Source of the DNA: Gammaproteobacteria bacterium RIFCSPHIGHO2_12_FULL_45_12
GTDB taxonomy: Bacteria > Pseudomonadota > Gammaproteobacteria > DSM-16500
Direction: 5' to 3'
NCBI GenBank assembly: GCA_001801665.1
Contig: MGYH01000023.1
Location: forward strand, 1-5,784
DNA: 5,784 nt
In this document: one piece after another, positions 1 to 5,769 of the stretch
How positions within the stretch are numbered: the first letter of the stretch is position 1
How the letters are laid out: every line of letters starts with the position of its first letter
Translations under genes and position numbers: made by a program
The notes under the pieces: generated by a model
The model's input: only the letters and a program-made list of their open reading frames with translations
Database searches by the model: none
What the model was told of the DNA's origin: nothing

Positions 1-33
1 CTTCGTTCATTCACGAATGATAACTCATTGATT

Positions 34-65
34 AAAGAAAGGTAAGTTATTTATTCACAAAGCCT
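34..65 (+). repeat. Left copy of 32-bp perfect inverted repeat
   Basis: This stretch is identical, base for base over 32 positions, to the reverse complement of 5722-5753. Matching stops at 33 on the outside. On the inside it continues for two more bases after one mismatch at 66. It contains TTATTCACA (51-59), which fits the DnaA-box consensus TTATNCACA. A near copy, CTATTCACA, lies 21 bp downstream at 72-80. The repeat overlaps the 5' edge of the truncated ATPase reading frame. No target-site duplication is visible outside the two copies. It could be an element end, an att-related site or a relic of a rearrangement; the sequence alone does not decide. Confidence 0.9.
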
Positions 66-1409
66 AAGGACCTATTCACAGATGTTGGTAATTTTGAAAT
101 TCAACTAGCACTTTCGGACGGTCAGTCAAGCCAAGTGAAGTCTACAAAAGAATTTGGTCCGGTGGTTACCCCAACAGGGAAAAATGAATCTGTTAAAAGC
201 GTTCTTATTTTTCCCGACGCTGGAGCCCGCCTCCTTAACAGACAGCACCGCACTCCTAGATGGGTATATGAGCAAGTTGAAACGCGCAATTTTGGAGCTG
301 TTAATGCGTTGGAAATTCTGCATTCGATTAAATACTACTCAGAACGCAACGAGAATGGCTTCACGCCAGAATCATATACATCTCTGATAGATGAAATTAA
401 ATTTTATTTCCCAGACCTGACAAATATAGTCAGTGACAGAACAGATACAGACATTTCCACGCTTGTATATGAGGAATACGGTCGTCGCCTTGACATCCTT
501 TATTCAGGAACAGGGTTAAAACATTTTATTGATGTTCTGATAAAAACAACCTTATCTAAAGCTAATATTGTTTTATTAGATGAGCCTGAAATGGGCCTCC
601 ACCCTGATCTTCAACGACAATTCATTGAATATCTTGTAAAGCTTTCCAAGGAAAAGCAAATCCAGTTCTTCATTTCGACTCACTCCCCTATTTTTCTAAA
701 CTACTCGGATGACTTTTCATTCTACCGAATCACAAACAGGCAAGGTGTGAGAGATGTTCAAACCATCCCATCTGATGCGACGCACACACTTCTAAGCGAC
801 TTCGGAATCAGACCAAGCGATATATTCAATCAAGATATGTGCTTGTTAGTTGAAGGTGCCTCAGAAGTAGTATTTTTCGAACACCTAATTAGAACATTAT
901 ACCAATCCGATTTTGAAAAAGTCGGGGTAGGAATAATCCAATATGGAGGCGGTGCTGCGGATGGAATTATCTCAGGAGATATAGACGTATCAAATATCAC
1001 CCCTACTCAGAAATATACATTCTGGATACGGGACAGGGATGAGAAGCCTACAAGTTTACCTGCTACAGAAGCTACAAAATTTAAAAATGCTTTGGAAAAA
1101 GCTGGCTTAACATGCCATATCCTCGGAAAAAGAGAAATTGAGTACTACTATCCTGAAATAATACACTGTAAAGCGCAACAGGGTGACAGCTCCAAAGAAG
1201 GAGCAACTAAAGCCATTTTGGTTGGCGGACAAGAAATAAAGTATCGTGAAGCAGCGAAGCCAGCTCATATCTGCGTTCCAACTGGAAAATATCTCAGGCG
1301 TCTCCTAAATGATTACATGACATCAAAAGATCAACTAGATTCCGAAATTAGAGAATTGATTGAGAACACACTCATACCCTGGAAAAAGGAAATCCTAGGT
1401 GAAACCTAA
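36..1409 (+). pseudogene. OLD-like ATPase/TOPRIM nuclease, 5'-truncated
   Basis: This resembles the overcoming-lysogenization-defect (OLD) class: an ABC-type ATPase fused to a TOPRIM nuclease domain, a family that includes anti-phage defence proteins. Counting from the GTG at 135, an ABC-signature-like SGTGLKH is near residue 124. Walker B is LLDEPEMGLHPD (D149, E150) and the H-loop is STHSP (H183). TOPRIM shows LLVEGASE (E240), the DxD motif RDRDE (D300, D302) and a basic/acidic GKREIEYYY segment near 332-340. No Walker A motif exists anywhere. The frame stays open and protein-like back to 36 (for example KDLFTDVGNFEIQLALS), with no ATG, GTG or TTG between a stop at 33-35 and the GTG at 135, which lacks a convincing Shine-Dalgarno. 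I infer that the N-terminal part carrying Walker A was lost at the left repeat. The protein should be inactive as an ATPase unless completed by sequence outside the window. It may be flanking host DNA or decayed satellite cargo. Confidence 0.72.
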
Positions 1410-1488
1410 TTAACTTGCATGAGACACATTAAAACAAAGTAAAGCGCAACTATTTGAAGCAGATAGCTCCAAAATAATGTGAGGCCTT

Positions 1489-2700
1489 ATGGCATTAACT
1501 GTCGTACAAGTCAAAAATGCAAAACCCAAAGAAAAGTCCTACAAATTAGCTGATGAACGTGGCTTGTACCTTCTGATCAATCCAAATGGATCGAAGCTCT
1601 GGAAACTTAAATATCGTTTTGCGGGGATAGAGAAGAAACTGTCTCTTGGCGCATACCCAACCATCAGCCTAGCGAATGCACGAGACCAGAGAGAGGATGC
1701 AAGAAAGAAGATTGTGGAGAGCATTGATCCCGGGATACTGAAAAACTCAATCAAGCGGTCAAAACAGTTAGCAGCAGAAAACAGCTTTGAAGCAATTGCC
1801 CGTGAGTGGCATGCAAGATTTAGCTCCAAATGGACAACGGAACACGGCGAAAGAATATTGATTCGACTAGAACAGAATATTTTTCCATGGATAGGCAAGC
1901 GACCCATAAAAGAAGTAACCGCGCCTGAAATCTTATCTGCTCTTCTCCGCGTAGAAAAACGAGGCGCTGTTGAAACGGCACACCGAATCTCTCAAATCTG
2001 CGGACAGATTTTCCGTTACGCTATCGTAACAGCTAGAGCCGAACGCAACCCAGCTGCTGATTTACGTGGCGCACTTGCACCCGTCAAACAAAAACATCAT
2101 GCGAGCATTACTGATCCTCTCGAAGTCGGAAAACTACTTCGCGCCATTGATAGCTACGAAGGAAACTTCGTCACTAAATGTGCATTACGCCTCGCCCCAC
2201 TCGTTTTTGTACGCCCAGGGGAGTTACGCCACGCAGAATGGGATGAAATAGATTTCGAAAAAACCGAATGGCGTATTCCTGCCGAGAAGATGAAAATGCG
2301 AGAGCAACATATTGTACCGCTATCTACGCAGGCAATTGCAGTTATCAATGAACTAAAGCCTTTCACTGGTGGTGACAAATATTTATTCCCTAGTAGAACC
2401 AGCACAAAGAAACCCATGTCTGAAAACACGATATTAGCAGCGTTAAGGCGAATGGATTACGAAACAGACCAAATGACAGGCCACGGCTTTCGTAGCATGG
2501 CTTCTACTTTACTTAATGAGCAAGGCTGGAACCGTGATGCGATTGAGCGACAGTTAGCACACGCAGAGCGTAACAATATTCGCGCGGCATACAACTATGC
2601 TGAATATCTGCCCGAGCGCAGAGAAATGATGCAGTGGTGGGCGGATTATTTGGAAGAATTAGCTAACAAGTTGAATCACGTAACTTTAAAAACAGGTTAA
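1489..2700 (+). CDS. int: P4-type tyrosine integrase (DUF4102 arm domain)
   Basis: This is a site-specific tyrosine recombinase that would integrate and excise the element. Its 403 residues are the normal length for the P4/CP4-57 group. Residues 1-90 form the DUF4102 arm-binding domain (LADERGLYLLI, WKLKYRF, LSLGAYPTISLANAR). A SAM-like core-binding region spans about 100-190, and the catalytic domain about 205-390. Catalytic residues are visible: R242 in VRPGELRHAEW, probably K269 in EKMKMREQ, H332 and R335 in HGFRSMAS, H358 in QLAHAERN, and the nucleophile Tyr about ten residues later in RAAYNYAEY. The C-terminal MMQWWADYLEEL tail is characteristic of the group. The ATG is preceded by GAGG at 1481-1484, only four bases away, which is a tight spacing. 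The gene is intact, so the element may still be mobile. It lies 79 bp after the OLD-like gene and seven bases before the next frame. Confidence 0.96.
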   Translation: MALTVVQVKNAKPKEKSYKLADERGLYLLINPNGSKLWKLKYRFAGIEKKLSLGAYPTISLANARDQREDARKKIVESIDPGILKNSIKRSKQLAAENSFEAIAREWHARFSSKWTTEHGERILIRLEQNIFPWIGKRPIKEVTAPEILSALLRVEKRGAVETAHRISQICGQIFRYAIVTARAERNPAADLRGALAPVKQKHHASITDPLEVGKLLRAIDSYEGNFVTKCALRLAPLVFVRPGELRHAEWDEIDFEKTEWRIPAEKMKMREQHIVPLSTQAIAVINELKPFTGGDKYLFPSRTSTKKPMSENTILAALRRMDYETDQMTGHGFRSMASTLLNEQGWNRDAIERQLAHAERNNIRAAYNYAEYLPERREMMQWWADYLEELANKLNHVTLKTG

Positions 2701-2707
2701 TTTATAC

Positions 2708-3231
2708 ATGAATGAAAAAGCCAAAACTAAATATCGAAAAAAAACTGACGAACCAGTTTCTGGTAAGAAATTAATTGAAATAGATCCAGTTATAGCAAAG
2801 CGTTTATTGCTGCTGCATGAGCGTTTATTTTCAATAAACATTGATGATATTCAAACTGGGAAAATACATGACGAAACGCTACGCGCAATATGCGGAATGA
2901 TTAGTCATAAATTGAAAAATAACTCTAAATTTAAAAACACAATCGGCTTGTATGTAACGAGAGCACTGGAAGATATTAGCAACGGAATTAATGCCGAAAA
3001 TGCATTCTGCCTGGGAAACAAAACGCGGATGTCAAATTAAACAACGTAAACTTAAACATTGCATATGCAGTATGGCAAGAGATAGTGTTTTCAAATAAAA
3101 AACAATCAGCAATATTCACTGAAGCAGCCGAAAAGTTCAATAAAACCGGGGATGCCATAAGAAATATTTACTACGATCATAAAATGGAAATCGATAATAC
3201 ATATATGTCAACAGAAGAATGTTCTCCGTAA
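2708..3231 (+). pseudogene. Unknown 174-aa protein broken by a -1 frameshift
   Basis: I do not recognise this gene. The first part (2708-3040, 110 residues) is basic at its N-terminus and then helical (IAKRLLLLHERLFSINIDD, LRAICGMISHKL). It stops shortly after NAENAFCLGNK. In the -1 frame the sequence remains protein-like for more than 60 codons after that point: NADVKLNNVNLNIAYAVWQE, then AAEKFNKTGDAIRNIYYDHK, ending at the TAA at 3229-3231. That second part has no good early start codon; the earliest candidates are a GTG at 3085 and a late ATG at 3184. Joining GNK (codon 3020-3022) to NADV (from 3022) would need one extra A in the A-run 3020-3023, giving about 174 residues. The tail segment looks like a helix-turn-helix, which would suit a small DNA-binding regulator between int and alpA. 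A sequencing indel or a functional 110-residue product cannot be excluded. AGG at 2694-2696 is a weak ribosome binding site. Confidence 0.68.
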
Positions 3232-3254
3232 AAGCCACATTTGGAGAGAACATT
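3218..3254. promoter_or_regulatory. 9-bp dyad at end of broken gene / alpA leader
   Basis: AATGTTCTC (3218-3226) and GAGAACATT (3246-3254) are perfect inverted arms separated by 19 bases that include the stop codon of the shifted frame. No T-run follows, so it does not look like an intrinsic terminator. A repressor or AlpA operator is possible, but this is inference from position alone. Confidence 0.4.
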
Positions 3255-3288
3255 ATTTGGTCGAAAAGAAGCCCTCTCTTCCAGTAAA

Positions 3289-3310
3289 GTTTAAATATAT
3301 TCATTTAAAC
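3289..3310. promoter_or_regulatory. 8-bp dyad immediately upstream of alpA RBS
   Basis: GTTTAAAT (3289-3296) and ATTTAAAC (3303-3310) are perfect inverted arms around a six-base centre. The right arm ends three bases before the alpA Shine-Dalgarno. A TATATT that could act as a -10 hexamer spans 3296-3301, inside the dyad, but I see no good -35 at the right distance. An operator controlling alpA and the downstream replication gene is a reasonable reading. An AU-rich RNA hairpin affecting translation is the alternative. Confidence 0.45.
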
Positions 3311-3312
3311 AC

Positions 3313-3319
3313 GGAGAGG
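3313..3319 (+). promoter_or_regulatory. alpA ribosome binding site (decides start)
   Basis: GGAGAGG lies nine bases before the ATG at 3329. It supports that start over an upstream in-frame TTG at 3257, which has no comparable site and would run through the 3289-3310 dyad. Confidence 0.8.
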
Positions 3320-3328
3320 CGAAAGCAA

Positions 3329-3541
3329 ATGTCGACAAAGCTAATAAGACTCCCCAAGGTCTTAGATTTAATAGGAGGCTCGCGATCTTGGGTATACAAA
3401 GAAATAGCTGAAGATAGATTTCCTAAACCTATTTTATTGGGAAAGAGAAGTGTTGTTTGGATTGAGGATGAAATATACAACTACATAGAACAACGCATTA
3501 ATAATAGTCGCTGCTTGTTTCAAGCCAAGGAAGGAAAATGA
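3329..3541 (+). CDS. alpA: AlpA-family transcriptional regulator / excisionase
   Basis: This is a 70-residue DNA-binding protein of the AlpA family, which in known elements (CP4-57 AlpA, P4 Vis) activates int or acts as an excisionase, and in Gram-negative phage-inducible islands serves as a main regulator. The family pattern is clear: an N-terminal LIRLPKVLDLIGGSRSWVYK winged-helix recognition region (about residues 4-23), then DRFPKPILLGKRSVVWIEDE (about 28-47), and a C-terminal helix YNYIEQRINNSR. The chosen ATG has a strong Shine-Dalgarno. The TGA is separated by a single base from the ATG of the DUF3631 gene, implying co-transcription and probably coupled translation. The leader carries two dyads that could be its operators. 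Its exact role here, int activation, excision or control of replication, cannot be told from sequence. Confidence 0.93.
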   Translation: MSTKLIRLPKVLDLIGGSRSWVYKEIAEDRFPKPILLGKRSVVWIEDEIYNYIEQRINNSRCLFQAKEGK

Positions 3542-3542
3542 C

Positions 3543-5183
3543 ATGGCAGACATTCCGGCAGATATCGCAAAAGAAACAATCCTCAAGTTAGCCATAATCG
3601 ATAAACTTGAATATGAACGATGCAGGGAAATTGAAGCAAATACCCTTGGAATGAGGGTGTCAGCGCTAGATGACCTGGTGTCTTTAGAACGAAAAAAAAT
3701 CGAAGTTAGCAAAGATGATGGGGTTTTATTCCCGCAAGAAATTCCATGGGAAAGTGAAGTCAACTTATCAGATTTATTAAATAAAATAGATGAAGCAATT
3801 AATCGTTACATGGTTCTTCCATCAGCCCATGAGGGAACAGCGACTACTCTCTGGATTGTACAAACGTATTTTATGAATGTATTAGAATGCGCACCGATCT
3901 TACACATTAAAAGCCCGGAGCCAAGATGCGGCAAAACGACACTCACACGACTTATCTTTAAGATGTCTTACAAAAGTTTACTAGCATCTAACATATCACC
4001 TGCAGCACTGTTTCGCTTGATAGAGCAATATTCTCCAACTTTACTTATTGATGAAGCAGACAGTTTTCTACGTGAAAATGAGGAGTTACGCGGAATAATT
4101 AATAGTGGCCACGACCGTGATGCAGCTTTTACTATCCGCTGCCAAGGAGAATATCATGCGATAAAAAAATTCTGCACGTTTGGAGCAAAAGTAATATCTG
4201 GTATTGGCAACATAGCTGACACCTTAGAAGACAGATCAATTCCGATTGTTTTACGACGCATGCTCGGAACAGAAAAAAAAGAGAAAATGAGTATGCATAA
4301 TAAAACCCTGCAAAATGATTTTGAAATTATTCGTAGAATGTGCTTACGATTTGCGAAAGATAATTCAAGCAAGTTGAAAAGCATAAATCCAGACATTCCA
4401 TGCAATTTGAATGATCGAGCTGCAGATAATTGGCATTCTCTTTTATCACTCGCTACATTAGCAGGTAATGTGTGGTCTACCAAGGCAGCCTCGGCGGCAA
4501 TGGCACTTACAGGCAATGAACAATGCACAATTACGATTGGTGTTGAGCTACTCAATGATATCCAAGAGATATTTTCTTCTGATAAATTCAGGCACGCCCA
4601 AAGAATCTACAGTAGCGATTTACTTGAAGCCCTTACTCAAATTGACGACGCGCCTTGGCCGACATTTAACCGCGGTAAACCAATGACCGCTAGACAACTT
4701 GCTCACCGATTAAAGGAGTTCAGCGTCAAGTCAAAAGATTTGCGGATTCAATATGGTCCAAATAAAAAGGGGTTTGAACGTTCTGATTTTGAAGATGCAT
4801 GGGAAAGATATATACCTTTACCCGCACCTGAATCTGCCGCGACAAGTGCTACACCGCGACAAAGCCCAGCTGACGCTGGCTGCGCTGTCGCGGATATTCA
4901 AATTAACACGCTTCATGATCAATTCAAGCAAAATACATCCGCGACAGTAAATTGCTTAAGTAATATCGAAGAACAACATGTCGCGAGTAATTTGCCGCGA
5001 CAAAATCAAAATGTCGCAGATAAATACTCTTCCGAACCCAGTAATGACGGGGATTGTCGCGCTGTCGCGGATAAACCACATTATTCCGGTGTGATAGAAG
5101 ATAGTAAATCAGACTGCAGATGTGGCTATAGGCTCCCATTCTGCAACTGCCCCAATACCATACAAGCAGAAGCTTCAAATTAA
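3543..5183 (+). CDS. DUF3631 P-loop ATPase, probable satellite replication protein
   Basis: This 546-residue protein belongs to the DUF3631 P-loop ATPases, common in phages and integrated elements next to alpA and int, and thought to act as DNA helicase or primase-helicase components. Residues 1-50 hold a family-like segment (KLEYERCREIEANTLGMRVS). The nucleotide site is SPEPRCGKTT (124-133; K131, T132), with the first Walker A glycine replaced, as I recall being usual in this family. Walker B is LLIDEAD (D170, E171). ISGIGNIADTLEDRSIPIVL with D230, R231 resembles a sensor/arginine-finger segment. Residues about 425-515 are low complexity and coincide with the iteron-like DNA repeats. The end carries a small CxC-x6-CxC cluster (C525, C527, C534, C536) that might bind zinc. 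No primase active site is evident. AAGGAAGG at 3527-3534, eight bases before the ATG, is a strong Shine-Dalgarno. A replication role is inferred from family, context and repeats. Confidence 0.9.
   Translation: MADIPADIAKETILKLAIIDKLEYERCREIEANTLGMRVSALDDLVSLERKKIEVSKDDGVLFPQEIPWESEVNLSDLLNKIDEAINRYMVLPSAHEGTATTLWIVQTYFMNVLECAPILHIKSPEPRCGKTTLTRLIFKMSYKSLLASNISPAALFRLIEQYSPTLLIDEADSFLRENEELRGIINSGHDRDAAFTIRCQGEYHAIKKFCTFGAKVISGIGNIADTLEDRSIPIVLRRMLGTEKKEKMSMHNKTLQNDFEIIRRMCLRFAKDNSSKLKSINPDIPCNLNDRAADNWHSLLSLATLAGNVWSTKAASAAMALTGNEQCTITIGVELLNDIQEIFSSDKFRHAQRIYSSDLLEALTQIDDAPWPTFNRGKPMTARQLAHRLKEFSVKSKDLRIQYGPNKKGFERSDFEDAWERYIPLPAPESAATSATPRQSPADAGCAVADIQINTLHDQFKQNTSATVNCLSNIEEQHVASNLPRQNQNVADKYSSEPSNDGDCRAVADKPHYSGVIEDSKSDCRCGYRLPFCNCPNTIQAEASN
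4837..5070. repeat. Nine iteron-like TGTCGCGG repeats inside rep gene
   Basis: Exact TGTCGCGG copies are at 4886-4893 and 5063-5070 (+) and, as CCGCGACA, at 4837-4844, 4854-4861, 4939-4946 and 4995-5002 (-). One-mismatch copies on + are at 4979-4986 (TGTCGCGA), 5012-5019 (TGTCGCAG) and 5055-5062 (TGTCGCGC). All nine share TGTCGC. The pair 4979/4995 forms a dyad with seven-base arms, and 5055/5063 are in direct tandem. Flanks extend the match, often YTGTCGCGGAT. The same octamer is read in different codon phases: CCGCGACA falls within A-A-T or S-A-T codons and also as P-R-Q, and TGTCGC as V-A and as C-R. DNA conservation is therefore not a by-product of a protein repeat. Iterons of a replication origin are the best reading; transcription factor or packaging sites are alternatives. 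Confidence 0.82.
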
Positions 5184-5216
5184 TCTTTTGAGCACATATA
5201 TTTGAGGAAAACTCCG

Positions 5217-5672
5217 ATGCCAAATATTATTATGAATAAGCTTAACCAAAGGCAATTGCGCTTTATCGATGAATACCTACTTGACCTAAATGCAACGCAG
5301 GCAGCAATCCGTTCTGGCTATAGCAAAAAAACAGCTTATTCAATTGGGCAAGAGAACCTGAAGAAACCTGAAATCAAACAAATCATTGATACCGAGCTAA
5401 CAAACCTACACAACACCCAGAGGAATCGTCTACTGATGGCAGCAGAATCAGCGATTATTGCACTTACAGAGATCATTGAGAAAGGCACAGGTATCGCCCG
5501 CGTTCAGGCTGCAAACAGTATTCTTGATCGTGTTGGGCATAAAGCTATTGATAAGTTCCACTGCGCTATCGAGACTACCGCAAAATCCAACATGAACTAC
5601 AGCGATGCCAGACAAGAACTACTTGAGAAACTTTGCCAAAAATTTCCTGATATATATCCACGGAACAAATAG
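5217..5672 (+). CDS. terS: Phage terminase small subunit (Terminase_2 family)
   Basis: This is a small terminase subunit, the DNA-recognition component that selects phage DNA for packaging. At 151 residues it is of normal length. The N-terminal helix-turn-helix domain carries the family hallmark LNQRQLRFIDEYLLDLNATQ followed by AAIRSGYSKKTAYSIGQENL. A helical oligomerisation region follows (about 70-115), and the C-terminal tail is basic/acidic. The ATG at 5217 is preceded by GAGGA at 5204-5208 with eight bases of spacing and is preferred over an in-frame TTG at 5202. The gene sits 33 bp after the replication gene and is the last gene before the right repeat. No large terminase is present, so the protein would have to pair with a helper phage's TerL. 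In staphylococcal islands a satellite TerS redirects packaging in this way. A leftover of an eroded prophage is the alternative. Confidence 0.93.
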   Translation: MPNIIMNKLNQRQLRFIDEYLLDLNATQAAIRSGYSKKTAYSIGQENLKKPEIKQIIDTELTNLHNTQRNRLLMAAESAIIALTEIIEKGTGIARVQAANSILDRVGHKAIDKFHCAIETTAKSNMNYSDARQELLEKLCQKFPDIYPRNK

Positions 5673-5721
5673 ACAACGTCCATAAATTAGCTAAAAACCT
5701 CACCCCATGTCTTTGCATCTA

Positions 5722-5753
5722 AGGCTTTGTGAATAAATAACTTACCTTTCTTT
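5722..5753 (-). repeat. Right copy of 32-bp perfect inverted repeat
   Basis: This is the reverse complement of 34-65 with no mismatch. It starts 49 bp after the terS stop. It contains TGTGAATAA (5728-5736), a DnaA-box consensus match on the minus strand, and runs directly into a polypyrimidine tract. Being inverted relative to the left copy, the pair does not have the direct orientation expected of attL and attR. Confidence 0.9.
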
Positions 5754-5769
5754 TTTTTGTTTTTTTCTT
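5747..5769 (+). other. Polypyrimidine / T-rich tract
   Basis: All but one of these 23 bases are pyrimidines, mostly T, with a single G at 5759. No GC-rich stem precedes it, so it is not a standard intrinsic terminator. Its position a few bases from a DnaA-box-like sequence in the repeat would suit an easily melted DNA segment, but this is only a suggestion. The remaining spacer 5673-5721 shows nothing beyond a short TTAGCTAA palindrome at 5687-5694. Confidence 0.4.

Larger units (their letters stand above)
1410..5753 (+). mobile_element. Candidate minimal phage satellite (PICI-like)
   Basis: The unit comprises a P4-type integrase, a broken small gene, alpA, a DUF3631 replication-type ATPase with embedded iteron-like repeats, and terS, all on one strand with short gaps. 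Integrase plus AlpA plus a primase/helicase-type protein plus a lone small terminase, without structural genes, is the known make-up of Gram-negative phage-inducible islands. The boundaries are inferred: the left edge is placed after the OLD-like gene stop and the right edge at the inverted repeat. I found no convincing direct att repeat between 1410-1488 and 5673-5784. The element could therefore start further left, including the OLD-like gene, or extend beyond the window. About 4.3 kb would be very small for a satellite. An eroded prophage remnant is the main alternative. Confidence 0.6.

Noticed and set aside
40..47. AGGTAAGT, a perfect eukaryotic 5' splice-site consensus, duplicated in the repeat and next to a polypyrimidine tract at the right end
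   Set aside because: The gene content is clearly bacterial or phage, and no intron features or group II intron ends (GUGYG) are seen. Coincidence.
1410..1445. Sigma-70 promoter for int with TTGCAT at 1415-1420 as -35
   Set aside because: At 17 bases of spacing the -10 would be AGTAAA, a poor match; not reported as a feature.
1410..1488. Possible attL with a direct partner in 5673-5784
   Set aside because: By eye only matches of about six bases (such as TTGCAT) are shared; none is long enough to call an att core.
1539..1907. Minus-strand open frame within int (and similar ones at 2154-2429, 3434-3763, 4154-4555, 4924-5223)
   Set aside because: These are shadows of well-supported plus-strand genes, with no ribosome binding sites or recognisable domains.
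3257..3328. TTG-started N-terminal extension of AlpA (94 residues in total)
   Set aside because: It has no good ribosome binding site and unusual composition, and it runs through a dyad. The ATG at 3329 has a strong GGAGAGG at proper spacing and gives the normal AlpA length.
4837..5070. CRISPR array
   Set aside because: The repeats are only eight bases, occur in both orientations with irregular spacing, and lie inside a coding region.
5202..5216. TTG start for terS, five residues longer
   Set aside because: The GAGGA Shine-Dalgarno at 5204-5208 overlaps this start and is placed correctly for the ATG at 5217.
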